A stretch of DNA of 64,000 bases from positions 54,154,121 through 54,218,120 of the forward strand of contig CM026390.1 in assembly GCA_014843695.1 (NCBI GenBank), read 5' to 3'. The stretch is from Archivesica marissinica. Lineage: Eukaryota; Mollusca; Bivalvia; Venerida; Vesicomyidae. The notes under the pieces were generated by a model. The model was not told where the DNA came from. It worked only from the letters and a program-made list of their open reading frames with translations, and did not search any database. Both the position numbers and the translations under genes were made by a program. Below, one piece after another: positions 24,708-36,900 of the stretch. Numbering within the stretch: the stretch's first letter is position 1; the number at the start of each line of letters is the position of its first letter.

Positions 24708-25606
24708 GGCTGTTTGTATATTGTACTGCAGAGTCTGTTAATATAAAAGATAAAAAATATCGTCGTCAGGTTGTCGTATGGCTGTTTGTATATTGTACTG
24801 CAGTCTGTTAATATAAAACATAAAAAATATCGTCGTCAGGTTGTCGTATGGCTGTTTGTATATTGTACTGCAGAGTCTGTTAATATAAAACATAAAAAAT
24901 ATCGTCGTCAGGTTGTCGTATGGCTGTTTGTATATTGTACTGCAGAGTCTGTTAATATAAAACATAAACAATATCGTCGTCAGGTTGTCGTATGGCTGTT
25001 TGTATATTGTACTGCAGAGTCTGTTAATATAAAACATAAAAAATATCGTCGTCAGGTTGTCGTATGGCTGTTTGTATATTGTACTGCAGAGTCTGTTAAT
25101 ATAAAACATAAAAAATATCGTCGTCAGGTTGTCGTATGGCTGTTTGTATATTGTACTGCAGTGTCTGTTAATATAAAACATAAAAAATATCGTCGTCAGG
25201 TTGTCGTATGGCTGTTTGTATATTGTACTGCAGAGTCTGTTAATATAAAACATAAAAAATATCGTCGTCAGGTTGTCGTATGGCTGTTTGTATATTGTAC
25301 TGCAGAGTCTGTTAATATAAAACATAAAAAATATCGTCGTCAGGTTGTCGTATGGCTGTTTGTATATTGTACTGCAGAGTCTGTTAATATAAAACATAAA
25401 AAATATCGTCGTCAGGTTGTCGTATGGCTGTTTGTATATTGTACTGCAGAGTCTGTTAATATAAAACATAAAAAATATCGTCGTCAGGTTGTCGTATGGC
25501 TCTTTGTATATTGTACTGCAGAGTATGTTAATATAAAACATAAAAAAATATCGTCGTCAGGTTGTCGTATGGCTCTTTGTATATTGTACTGCAGAGTATG
25601 TTAATA
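24708..25606. repeat. 72-bp minisatellite
   Basis: About 12 copies of a 72-bp unit with GTCTGTTAATATAAAACATA, AAAAATATCGTCGTCAGGTT, GTCGTATGGCTGTTTGTATA and TTGTACTGCAGA. It is extremely homogeneous, with a few private changes (CATAAACAAT, GCTCTTTG, GAGTATG), so the expansion or its homogenisation is recent. The 24-codon period gives open frames on both strands that should not be called genes. Confidence 0.95.
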
Positions 25607-25689
25607 TGTATGTTGACACACCTTCATCTGAATTAGTCCTTGAACTAAATTCCGAGAAAGGGTTCTTTTTTCTCAAAAGAAAACCTGTT

Positions 25690-25960
25690 TTGATGTATTA
25701 AAGGCTAAACGACCAAGTCCTTGGTTACCTCAGAAACACATTCACTTTCAGTTCAAACAACCAAAACCGTCGTTTGAGATCATCTTCTATTTTACGTCTA
25801 AATCACACAAGACATAGACTAGAATACTTCAGAAAATCATGTCTACACTGGCGCTACTATCTGGAATACTTTACCAAATAATGCTCCTACCGTGTGACAT
25901 GTCCTACAGCGTATGAAATATAATCGCTTCTGGTCGGCTACTAATAACAACAAAACGGGA
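25690..25960 (+). pseudogene. LINE ORF2 C-terminal fragment
   Basis: The plus strand shows, across frameshifts, words of the extreme C-terminus of LINE polymerases: SSSILRLNHTRHRLEYFRKS, then ATIWNTLPNNAPTV, then a stop and VLQRMKYNRF. The IWNTLPxxAP motif with an arginine-rich lead-in is a common end of CR1/L2-like ORF2 proteins. No RT motif is present and both ends are indistinct. It is clearly dead. Confidence 0.5.
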
Positions 25961-26151
25961 CAGCCTTTATTGCCTTTACATTGTATTTTGTAGGCGTTTT
26001 TATTTAGCAAAGAAAGTCTAGTTCTACGTCATTGATTGCATCTAATATACACCATCAAAGATACAGTACTATATCAGCATTAGCTAAATCCAGAATTGTA
26101 GAATACCTTCCCTTTACTTCAACAGTCGGTGATATTTAAGTTTTATCTGTT

Positions 26152-26184
26152 TTGCGTTTATTTATCGTCGCTACCGTTTGCCCA
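26152..26184 (-). mobile_element. SINE family C tail fragment (copy 1)
   Basis: On the minus strand: GGGCAAACGGTAGCGACGAT followed by AAATAAACG. This is the 3' end shared with 42524-42760 and 43448-43708. Only the last 30-odd bases are present. Confidence 0.6.
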
Positions 26185-26280
26185 CGCAATTTGAACTGGT
26201 CAGGTGGTTTTAGAACTTTGTTCAAATGTCAGTCTTGTGTTTTCTGATTGGTCTAGCTCACTTCAAATTTAAGTTTCAAC

Positions 26281-26735
26281 TAATCGTATTACATCTATAC
26301 GCTTCGGTGTGAAAGGTACGATTCTCAGCCGCAATATGTTCTCAATTGTATTACATCTATACGCTTCGGTGTTAGAGGTATGTACGATTCTCAGCCGCAA
26401 TATGTTCTCAATTGTATTACATCTATACACTTCGGTGTTAAAGGTATGTACGATTCTCAGCCGCAATATGTTCTCAATTGTATTACATCTATACACTTCG
26501 GTGTTAAAGGTATGTACGATTCTCAGCCGCAATATGTTCTCAATTGTATTACATCTATACGCTTCGGTGTTAGAGGTATGTACGATTCTCAGCCGCAATA
26601 TGTTCTCAATTGTATTACATCTATACGCTTCGGTGTTAGAGGTATGTACGATTCTCAGCCGCAATATGTTCTCAATTGTATTACATCTATAAGCTTCTGT
26701 GTGAGAGGTATGTACGATTCTCAGCCGCAATATGT
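26281..26735. repeat. 66-bp minisatellite
   Basis: About seven copies of a 66-bp unit with TTACATCTATACGCTTCGGT, GTACGATTCTCAGCCGCAAT and ATGTTCTCAATTGTA. The first and last copies are degenerate. Open frames on both strands are repeat-driven. Confidence 0.95.
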
Positions 26736-27105
26736 TATAATTATGTCATATGTACACGTCTGATTGCCTTGTTTATGAGAACAGTTTTAACAACTCGCGC
26801 CCTGGATTGGGTTCCTCTTACTGTGACGTGAATAGGTTTGTGCTGGGGTTAAATGACATCATCCAGTCGTTTTCCTTCCAGCCTTCATTTACTCACAAAG
26901 ATAATGTGTCTAGTTCTTTGCTTCACACTATCTTGTTTGAAAACTGTGTTTCTCAAGGTCGCTTTGGCAGTGACCTTGTTCAACTGTTAATTTAATAATA
27001 TTTTATTGCAACTTTTGTTCCCCCACAGTTCAACTGTTCATACCATAGACGGATTTAAATGACTGCAAGCATAGGTAAATTTATTATGGTTGAATTGGAG
27101 CTAAA
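26736..27105. other. Stretch with an 81-codon open frame, no gene called
   Basis: A plus-strand frame at 26750-26995 encodes words such as NNSRPGLGSSYCDVNRFVLG and QGRFGSDLVQLLI. It is more protein-like than chance frames nearby and could be another retroelement relic, but I recognise no family. Confidence 0.3.
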
Positions 27106-27340
27106 GCCCCAGTCCCATCGAGATACGGTATAGGTACGGCAGGGAACGGATAGAAAAATGGTGTTTTCGATGGGACTGCAATGAAATTTAGCAGTTCATG
27201 GCGGTTGACACCGACAGAAATACGGTACATACCGGTACATACCGGTTAGCATAAGGTAGAGTTGCGGTTGAAAAGGGTAGAGATACGGTAGAGATAGGTT
27301 AATGTCCGGTTCTTTTCAGGTGGAAAAGGGGTGGAAAGGT
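27106..27340. repeat. Foldback-flanked degenerate repeat
   Basis: AGTCCCATCGA (27112-27122) and TCGATGGGACT (about 27166-27176) are exact inverted repeats. To the right, degenerate copies of GGTAGAGATACGGT-like and ATACCGGTACATACCGGTTA words follow one another up to about 27310. The structure is probably a MITE remnant. Confidence 0.4.
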
Positions 27341-27369
27341 CAGTAGACTACTAGTGTACTATCATGACA

Positions 27370-28705
27370 TGATTCGTTAATGAAATTAGACAGAAATCTT
27401 AGATACTATAAAAGAACGCGATAAAATGAAGCAAGATAAATCGGAGCAAGGGGCTAATCAATATAACTTACTTAGAAACAAAGTGTCAGCAATGATTAAT
27501 ACAGCAAGGAAAGAGTCGTGTGAACAAGAACAAAATATGAGTCTGAAATAGACAACCCTCGTACTGTTTTTTAGGAGTTTGATTCAGGGAAATCAACACA
27601 ATCTGGCACTAATATTCACTCAAAATATCATCAAGGATATGATTACTATGCAAATGTTGAAATGTCAAATATATTAATTTTTAATGGATTCTTTGTTAAT
27701 GTTACATCCAACATCAAATATCCAGTCCCTGGGCACTTAAACTTTGCCTATATTGAATATTTTATTAATGAATACGTACCTGCATATGTAGTGTTTCCAA
27801 TACCAGAAGTTACATAGAATAATATCAGAAAGCAATTACCCGAACTTAATGTTTCTAAATGTGGAAGTCGTGATAGCGAAATGGTAGCGCGTTCGCCTCA
27901 GGTGCGAAAGGCCTGGAGTTCGATCCCCGCTGGAGCCGTTACGATTGTGTCCTTAGGCAAGGCATTTAAATTCCACGTTGCCTCTTCTCTCTCCCTCGTG
28001 GCGGTGGATTCCACCAGGAATGAGGTCTCGAGAGTGATTAATATAAGTTATAAGAACTTGTTTCGCAATCGAGCTAAAATAAATTTGTATAAACTAATGT
28101 TTCTAAAGCTACAGTAATGAATACTATTGGACCAAAGCTGTTAAAACGTTCAGCTGATATATCACTGTACAACATTTAACTGTTCTAGTAAATAAGAGTT
28201 TTCAAACAGCAACTTTTCCTGATATTTGGAAATTTGCAAAAGTCGAACCGCTATTCAAAGTGAAAAAAACCAATGACGTAAAATAACTATAGATAGAACT
28301 TTGTCGAAACATTTTGAAAGACACGTGCATAAATCATTGCAGACTTAACAAAACACAAAGTGGTTTTAGAACTGGCCACTGAACTGAATCAGCTTTACTT
28401 TATATGATAGATAAATGGATTCGAGCACTAAATGAAAGCAAATTGATTGGAATTGTAATGGTCGATTTTCGAAAAGCTATTGATCTTGTCGATCACACTG
28501 TTTTTGTTATTATAAGTATCCTTATACAAATATAGCAACAAGACTTTGAAGTTTTTTCAATCACATATTTGTGACAGAAAGTAAACTGTTTCTATATATG
28601 ACATTTTATCCAAAAGCAAAACTGTTAATTGTGTAGTTCCACAGGGTTCAATATTAGGACCGCTTTTATTCTTACTTTTTAGTTATGACTGCTGTTTTAA
28701 AATAA
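27370..28705 (+). pseudogene. LINE reverse transcriptase relic, interrupted by a SINE
   Basis: Plus-strand frames broken by stops and frameshifts carry the LINE order of motifs. These are a pre-RT region (RDKMKQDKSEQG, LLRNKVSAMINTARKESCEQ); FNGFFVNVTSNIKYPV; IRKQLPELNVSK; the SINE at 27860-28094; NTIGPKLLKRSADIS; FQTATFPDIWKFAKVEPLFK; NKTQSGFRTGH; ESALLYMIDKWIRALN; the RT motif VMVDFRKAIDLVDHTV; and VVPQGSILGPLLFLLF. The catalytic YADD motif is not reached because the 64-68 bp array begins at 28712. The VDFRKAFDxVDH and PQGSxLGPLLF motifs define the RT domain of non-LTR elements. Confidence 0.85.
27860..28094 (+). mobile_element. tRNA-derived SINE, family A copy 2, nested in the LINE
   Basis: Full-length copy. 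Head: GTCGTGATAGCGAAATGGTA (A box region), GCGTTCGCCTCAGGTGCGAA (anticodon-arm-like stem TTCGC/GCGAA), GAGTTCGATCCCC (B box). Body: CCTTAGGCAAGGCATTTAAA, GATTCCACCAGGAATGAGGT. Tail: GAGTGATTAATATAAGTTAT, AAGAACTTGTTTCGCAATCG. It is flanked by a perfect 13-bp target-site duplication TAATGTTTCTAAA (27847-27859 and 28095-28107). Removing the SINE and one duplicate rejoins the LINE frame. Confidence 0.95.
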
Positions 28706-28711
28706 AATCAT

Positions 28712-31318
28712 AAACCAGTGTCACACACCCTGTGTACGATGGTACACCGGAAACATGGACAGTCACATTACAGATGCGTCCAGTGTCACACACCCTGCGT
28801 ACGATGGTACACCGGATACATGGACAGTCACATTACAGATGCGTCCATTGTCACACACCCTGCGTACGATGAGCTTACACCGGATACAGGGACAGTCACA
28901 TTACAGATGCATCCATTGTCACACACCCTGCTTACGACGATCGTACACCGGAAACAGGGACAGTCACATTACAGATGCGTCCAGTGTCACACACCCTGCG
29001 TACGACGAGCTTACACCGGAAACAGGGACAGTCATATTACAGATGCGTCCAGTGTCACACACCCTGCGTACGACGAGCGTACACCGGAAACAGGGACAGT
29101 CATATTACAGATGCGTCCAGTGTCACACACCCTGCGTACGACGAGCGTACACCGGAAACAGAGACAGTCACATTGCAGATGCGTCCAATGTCACACACCC
29201 TGCGTACGACGAGCGTACACCGGAAACAGGGACAGTCATATTGCAGATGCATCCAGTGTCACACACCCTGCGTACGATGGTATACCGGAAACAGGGACAG
29301 TCACATTGCAGTTGCGTCCAGTGTCACATACCCTGCGTACGAGTGTACACCGGAAACAGGGACAGTCACATTACAGATGCGTCCATGTCACACACCCTGC
29401 GTACGATGGTACACCAGAAACAGGGACAGTCACATTGCAGATGCGTCTAGTGCCACACACCCTGCGTACGATGGTACACCGGAATCAGGAACAATCACAT
29501 TGCAGATGCGTCCAGTGTCACACACCCTGCGTACGATGGTACACCGGAAACAGAGACAGTTACATTGCAGATGCGTCCAGTTTCACACACCCTGCGTACG
29601 ACGAGCGTACACCGGAAACAGGGACAGTCACATTGCAGATGCGTCCAGTTTCACACTCCCTGCGTACGACGAGCGTACACCGGAAACAGGGACAGTCACA
29701 TTGCAGATGCGTCCAGTGTTACACACCCTGCGTACGACGAGCGTACACCGGAAACAGGGACAGTCACATTGCAGATGCGTCCAGTGTCACACACCCTGCG
29801 TACGTTGGTACACAGGAAACAGGGACGGTCATATTACAGATGGGTCCAGTGTCACACACTCTGCTTACGTTGGTACACAGGAAACAGGGACGGTCATATT
29901 ACAGATGGGTCCAGTGTCACACACTCTGCTTACGTTGGTACACAGGAAACAGGGACGGTCCTAATTATTACAGATGCGTCCAGTGTCACACACTCTGCTT
30001 ACGTTGGTACACAGGAAACAGGGACGGTCCTAATTATTACAGATGGGTCCAGTGTCACACACTCTGCTTACGTTGGTACACAGGAAACAGGGACGGTCCT
30101 AATTATTACAGATGCGTCCAGTGTCACACACCCTGCGTACGTTGGTACACAGGAAACAGGGACGGTCATATTACAGATGCGTCCAGTGTCACACACCCCG
30201 CGTACGACGAGCGTACACCGGAAACAGGGACAGTCACATTACAGATGCGTACAGTGTCACACACCCTGCGTACGATGGTACACCGGAAACAGGGACAGTC
30301 ACATTGCAGCTGCGTCCAGTGTCACACACCCTGCGTACGATGGTACACCGGAAACAGAGACAGTCACATTGCAGATGCGTCCAGTGTCACACATCCTGCG
30401 TACGACGAGGGTACACCGGAAACAGGGACAGTCACATTACAGATGCATCCAGTGTCACACACCCTGCGTACAACGAGCGTACACCGGAAACAGGGACAGT
30501 CACATTACAGATGCGTGCAGTGTCGCACACCCTGCGTACGAGCGTACAACGGAAACAGGGACAGTCACATTACAGATGCGTCCAGTGTCACACACCCTGC
30601 GTACGAGGGTAACCGAACGGGACGTCACATTACATGCGTCCAGTGTCACACACCCTGCGTAGACGAGGTGCGTACACCGGAAACAGGGACAGTCACATTA
30701 CAGATGCGTCCAGTGTCACACACCCTGCGTACGACGAGCGTACACCGGAAACAGGGACAGTCACATTACAGATGCGTCCAGTGTCACACACCCTGCGTAC
30801 GACGAGGGTACACCGAAAACAGGGACCGTCACATTACAGATGCGTCCAGTGTCACACACCCTGCGTACGACGAGCGTACACCGGAAACAGGGACAGTCAC
30901 ATTGCAGATGCGTCCTGTGTCACACACCCTGCGTACGACGAGCGTACACCGGAAACAGGGACAGTTACATTACAGATGCGTCCAGTGTCACACACCTTGT
31001 GTACGACGAGGGTACACCGGAAACAGGGACAGTCACATTACAGCTGCGTCCAGTGTCACACACCCTGCGTACGACTAGCGTACACCGGAAACAGGGACAG
31101 TCACATTACAGATGCGTCCAGTGTCACACACCCTGCGTACGACGAGCGTACACCGGAAACATGGACAATCACATTACAGATGCGTCCAGTGTCACACACC
31201 TTGTGTACGACGAGGGTACACCGGAAACATGGACAATCACATTACAGATGCGTCCAGTGTCACACACCCTGCGTACGACGAGCGTACACCGGAAACATGG
31301 ACAATCACATTACAGATG
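28712..31318. repeat. 64-68 bp minisatellite (array of about 40 units)
   Basis: Units of 64-68 bp with TACACCGGAAACAGGGACAG, TCACATTACAGATGCGTCCA, GTGTCACACACCCTGCGTAC and GACGAGCG or GATGG. A sub-block at 29810-30170 has its own features (TACGTTGGTACACAGGAAAC, GGACGGTC, AATTATTACAGATG). The unit has no stop codon in any plus-strand frame, so frames up to 786 codons run through all three phases. Mixed unit lengths shift the phase repeatedly, which argues against selection for coding. Confidence 0.95.
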
Positions 31319-31410
31319 CTTCCAACTATTAAAGAACTAGGACCCACGACGACTTCAAGAGTCAACTACAGGGAGTAGAACTACGGCGCTTAACACAACG
31401 TGAAGAACAC
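31319..31410. other. Short unique stretch right of the array
   Basis: No element or gene recognised between the array and the repeat copy at 31411. Confidence 0.4.
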
Positions 31411-31465
31411 TTATAAATCGGACTTTATCTGCCAAGGGAGGTAATAGAAAAGCCAGCGAGGTCCC
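31411..31465 (+). mobile_element. Solo copy of the outer inverted repeat of the 43.8-44.9 kb element
   Basis: AAATCGGACTTTATCTGCCA followed by AGGGAGGTAATAGAAAAGCC matches the right terminal repeat at 44868-44921 and, in reverse, the left one at 43813-43873. Confidence 0.7.
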
Positions 31466-31529
31466 TCATTGGAACATTATGTGACATATGAAGATACCTA
31501 GATTGCATCACTCCCCCAATGTAGCGAAA

Positions 31530-31767
31530 GTCGTGGAAGTCGTGATAACGCAGTGGATGCGCGTTCGCTTCAGGTGCGAAAGGTCCGGCGTTCGAGCCCC
31601 ACTGGAGCCGTTACGATTGTGCCCTTAGGCAAGGCATTTAAATTCCACGTTGCCTCTTCTCTCTCCCTCGTGGCGATGGATTCCATCAGGAATGAGGTCT
31701 CGATGGTGATTTATATAAGTTGAAATAACTTGTTTCGCAATCGAGCTAAAATAAATTTGTATAAACT
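31530..31767 (+). mobile_element. tRNA-derived SINE, family A copy 3
   Basis: Full-length copy with the same head, body and tail as at 27860. Head: GTCGTGATAACGCAGTGGAT and GCGTTCGAGCCCC (B box). The anticodon-like arm TTCGC-TTCAGGT-GCGAA is a perfect 5-bp stem with a 7-nt loop; read as a tRNA, the loop centre would be CAG. Tail hairpin AAGTT-GAAAT-AACTT. Flanked by a perfect 12-bp target-site duplication AATGTAGCGAAA (31518-31529 and 31768-31779). Confidence 0.95.
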
Positions 31768-31779
31768 AATGTAGCGAAA

Positions 31780-32094
31780 ATGGGAGTTAATTTCTAATGA
31801 TGATGTTGGTATTGATTTGTTTCTCTCTGTTATTTATTGAACGAGGTTCAGTATGGAAATAAGCTATAGCATAACATAATATTTCAGAAATGGAGAAACA
31901 CTGGCAATCCATATCATCCCATGAGAAATATGTGCAGCCGAATGATTCATTGAGTTGATACTGCAAAGTGTTGTGTGGGCGACGCGCATTATTAATTAAT
32001 ATATGGCTCTTTGTGTTTTCTGTCAGTTGTTTATTACGAATAATATTCACTCGATTCATCAAATTGGGGTTTATCCGAATGTGTGTGATACCGT
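31780..32094. other. Unique stretch, no gene called
   Basis: A 91-codon minus-strand open frame (32062-31787) has no recognisable domain and no well-formed splice sites that I can pair. Otherwise nothing is seen. Confidence 0.35.
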
Positions 32095-33285
32095 CACGCC
32101 GGTGGGGTTGTCGACTGTGCGTACTATCGCATACATAGCCGTGGGGTTTGTCCGACTGTGCGTACTATCGCATATATAGCCGTGGGGTTTGTCCGACTGT
32201 GCGTACTATCGCATATATAGCCGTGGGGTTTGTCCGACTGTGCGTACTATCGCATATATAGCCGTGGGGTTTGTCCGACTGTGCGTACTATCGCATATAT
32301 AGCCGTGGGGTTTGTCCGACTGTGCGTACTATCGCATATATAGCCGTGGGGTTTGTCCGACTGTGCGTACTATCGCATATATAGCCGTGGGGTTTGTCCG
32401 ACTGTGCGTACTATCGCATATATAGCCGTGGGGTTTGTCCGACTGTGCGTACTATCGCATATATAGCCGTGGGGTTTGTCCGACTGTGCGTACTATCGCA
32501 TATATAGCCGTGGGGTTTGTCCGACTGTGCGTACTATCGCATATATAGCCGTATGATGGCGCATATATAGCCATGTGGTTTGTCCGACTGTGAATGATAG
32601 CGCATATGTAGCCATGGGGTTTGTCCGACTGTGCATGATAGCGCATATATAGCCATGCGGTTTGTCCGACTGTGTATGATGGCGCATATATAGCTACGGG
32701 GTTTGTCCGACTGTGCACGATAGCGCATATATAGCCATGTGGTTTGTCCGACTGTGCATGATAGCGCATATATAGCCACAGGGTTTGTCCGACAGTGCAT
32801 GATACCACATATGTAGCCATGGGGTTTGTCCGACTGTGCATGATAGCGCATATAATTATAGCCATGCGGTTTGTCCGACTGTACATGATAGCACATATAT
32901 AGCCATGTTGGTTGTCCGCATGTCTGTGGATACTAGCACATATGTAGCCATGGGGTTTGTCCGACTGTACATGATAGCACATATATAGCCATGTTGGTTG
33001 TCCGCCTGTCTGTGGATGATAGCGCATATATAGCCATGTGGTTTGTCCGTCTGTGGATGATAGCGCATATATTTATATAGCCATGTTGTTTGTCCGTCTG
33101 TCTGTGGATGATAGCGCATATATATCCATATTGTTTGTCCGTCTGTGGATGATAGCGCATATATAGCCATGTTGTTTGTCCGTCTGTGGATGATAGCGCA
33201 TATATATAGCCATGTGGTTTGTCCGTCTGTGGATGATAGCGCATATATATAGCCATGTTGTTTGCTCGCCTGTCTGTGGATGATA

Positions 33286-33318
<33 letters not shown>

Positions 33319-33860
33319 GCCATGTTGTTTGTCCGTCTGTCTGTGGATGATAGCGCATATATATATATATAGCCATGTTGTTTGTCCGTCTGTCTGTGGA
33401 TGATAGTGCATATATAGCCATGTTGTTTGTCCGTCTGTCTGTGGATGATAGCGCATATATAGCCATGTTATTTGTCCGTCTGTCTGTGGATGATAGCGCA
33501 TATATATAGCCATGTTGTTTGCTCGCCTGTCTGTGGATGATAGCGCATATATATATATATATAGCCATGTTGTTTGTCCGTCTGTCTGTGGATGATAGCG
33601 CATATATATCCATGGGTTTGTCCGACTGTGCATGGTAGTGCATATATAGCCGTGTTGTTTGTCCGACTGTGCATGATAGCGCATAAATAGTCGTGGGGTT
33701 TGTCCGACTGTGCATGGTAGCGCATATATAGCCGTGTTGTTTGTCCGACTGTGCATGGTAATGCATATATAGCCATGTTGTTTGTCCGTCTGTCTATGGA
33801 TGATAGTGCATATATACCCATGGGGTTTGTCCGCACACAGCCATACAGTTTGTCCGACTG
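32095..33860. repeat. 41-bp minisatellite with degenerate, TA-expanded right half
   Basis: Left block (about 32095-32550): eleven almost identical 41-bp units with GCCGTGGGGTTTGTCCGACT and GTGCGTACTATCGCATATAT. Right block: longer, divergent units (TTGTTTGTCCGTCTGTCTGT, GGATGATAGCGCATATATAG) with (TA)n expansions at 33290-33317, 33356-33370 and 33545-33562. The sharp contrast indicates that only the left block was recently homogenised. Open frames on the minus strand are repeat-driven. Confidence 0.95.
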
Positions 33861-33944
33861 TGAATGTATTCCGATAGACTGTATATTACGATCCATACCA
33901 TGCAGGTGCGCCTCTTATATCAGGTAGAAACTAACCGCATGATA

Positions 33945-36900
33945 GACTGTCTCGTACATACTTGTATTGGCCAGCGAGCATGTACAGGTAGCATGTGTAC
34001 ATGATAGACTGTCTCGTACATACTTGTATTGGCCAGCGAGCATGTACAGGTTTACATGTGTACATGATAGACTGTCTCGTACATACTTGTATTGGCCAGC
34101 GAGCATGTGCAGGTAGCATGTGTACATGATAGACTGTCTCGTACATACTTGTATTGGCCAGCGAGCATGTACAGGTAACATGTGTACATGATAGACTGTC
34201 TCGTACATACTTGTATTGGCCAGCGAGCATGTGCAGTACATGTGTACAGATAATGTCGTACATCTTGTATGGCCAGCGAGCATGTGCAGTACATGTGTAC
34301 ATGATAGACTGTCTCGTACATACTTGTATTGGGGAGCATGTGATGATAGACTGTCTCGTACATACTTGTATTGGCCAGCGAGCATGTGCAGGTAGCATGT
34401 GTACATGATAGACTGTCTCGTACATACTTGTATTGGCCAGCGAGCATGTACAGGTAGCATGTGTACATGATAGACTGTCTCGTACATACTTGTATTGGCC
34501 AGCGAGCATGTACATGTAGCATGTGTACATGATAGACTGTCTCGTACATACTTGTATTGGCCAGCGAGCATGTGCAGGTAGCATGTGTACATGATAGACT
34601 GTCTCGTACATACTTGTATTGGCCAGCGAGCATGTGCAGGTAGCATGTGTACATGATAGACTGTCTCGTACATACTTGTATTGGCCAGCGAGCATGTGCA
34701 GGTAGCATGTGTACATGATAGACTGTCTCGTACATACTTGTATTGGCCAGCGAGCATGTACAGGTAGCATGTGTACATGATAGACTGTCTCGTACATACT
34801 TGTATTGGCCAGCTAGCATGTACAGGTTTACATGTATACATGATAGACTGTCTCGTACATACTTGTATTGGCCAGCGAGCATGTGCAGGTAGCATGTGTA
34901 CATGATAGACTGTCTCGTACATACTTGTATTGGCCAGTGAGCATGTACAGGTAGCATGTGTACACGATAGACTGTCTCGTACATACTTGTATTGGCCAGC
35001 GAGCATGTGCAGGTAGCATGTGTACATGATATACTGTCTCGTACATGCTTGTATTGGCAAGCGAGCATGTGCAGGTAACATGTGTACATGATAGACTGTC
35101 TCGTACATACTTGTATTGGCCAGCGAGCATGCACAGGTAACATGTGTACATGATAGACTGTCTCGTACATACTTGTATTGGCCAGCGAGCATGTGCATGT
35201 AGCATGTGTACACGATAGACTGTCTCGTACATACTTGTATTGTCCAGCGAGCATGTACAGGTAGCATGTGTACATGATAGACTGTCTCGTACATACTTGT
35301 ATTGGCCAGCGAGCATGTACAGGTAAGATGTGTATATGATAGACTGTCTCGTACATACTTGTATTGGCCAGCGAGCATATGCAGGTAAGATGTGTACATG
35401 ATAGACTGTCTCGTACTGTACATACTTGTATTGGCCAGCTAGCATGTACAGGTAGCATGTGTACATGATAGACTGTCTCGTACATACTTGTATTGGCCAG
35501 CGAGCATGTACAGGTTTACATGTGTACATGATAAACTGTCTCGTACATACTTGTATTGGCCAGCGAGCATGTACAGGTTTACATGTGTACATGATAGACT
35601 GTCTCGTACATACTTGTATTGGCCAGCGAGCATGTACAGGTAGCATGTGTACATGATAGACTGTATCGTACATACTTGTATTGGCCAGCGAGCATGTGCA
35701 GGTAGCATGTGTACATGATAGACTGTCTCGTACATACTTGTATTGGCCAGCGAGCATGTACATGTAGCATGTGTACATGATAGACTGTCTCGTACATACT
35801 TGTATTGGCCAGCGAGCATGTACAGGTAACATGTGTACATGATAGACTGTCTCGTACATAATTGTATTGGCCAGCGAGCATGTGCATGTAGCATGTGTAC
35901 ATGATAGACTGTCTCGTACATACTTGTATTGGCCAGCGAGCATGTGCAGGTAGCATGTGTACATGATAGACTGTCTCGTACATACTTGTATTGGCCAGCG
36001 AGCATGTGCATGTAGCATGTGTACACGATAGACTGTCTCGTACATACTTGTATTGGCCAGCGAGCATGTGCATGTAGCATGTGTACATGATAGACTGTCT
36101 CGTACATACTTGTATTGGCCAGCTAGCATGTACAGGTAGCATGTGTACATGATAGACTGTCTCGTACATACTTGTATTGGCCAGCGAGCATGTACATGTA
36201 ACATGTGTACATGAAAGACTGTCTCGTACATACTTGTATTGGCCAGCGAGCATGTACAGGTAGCATGTGTACATGATAGACTGTCTCGTACATACTTGTA
36301 TTGGCCAGCGAGCATGTGCAGGTAGCATGTGTACATGATAGACTGTCTCGTACATACTTGTATTGGCCAGCGAGCATGTGCATGTAGCATGTGTACATGA
36401 TAGACTGTCTCGTACATACTTGTATTGGCCAGCTAGCATGTACAGGTAGCATGTGTACATGATAGACTGTCTCGTACATACTTGTATTGGCCAGCGAGCA
36501 TGTACATGTAACATGTGTACATGATAGACTGTCTCGTACATACTTGTATTGGCCAGCGAGCATGTACAGGTAGCATGTGTACATGATAGACTGTCTCGTA
36601 CATACTTGTATTGGCCAGCGAGCATGTGCAGGTAGCATGTGTACATGATAGACTGTCTCGTACATACTTGTATTGGCCAGCGAGCATGTGCACGTAGCAT
36701 GTGTACATGATAGACTGTCTCGTACATACTTGTATTGGCCAGCGAGCATGTACAGGTACATGTGTACATGATAGACTGTCTCGTACATACTTGTATTGGC
36801 CAGCGAGCATGTGCAGGTAGCATGTGTACATGATAGACTGTCTCGTACATGCTTGTATTGGCCAGCGAGCATGTGCAGGTAACATGTGTACATGATAGAC

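Noticed and set aside
28718..31078. A 786-codon plus-strand frame
   Set aside because: It lies wholly in the 64-68 bp array, the frame rotates with each unit, and all three frames are open. There are no flanking splice sites or domain.
31787..32062. 91-codon minus-strand frame as an exon
   Set aside because: I could not pair it with splice sites in phase with another exon, and it matches no family I know.
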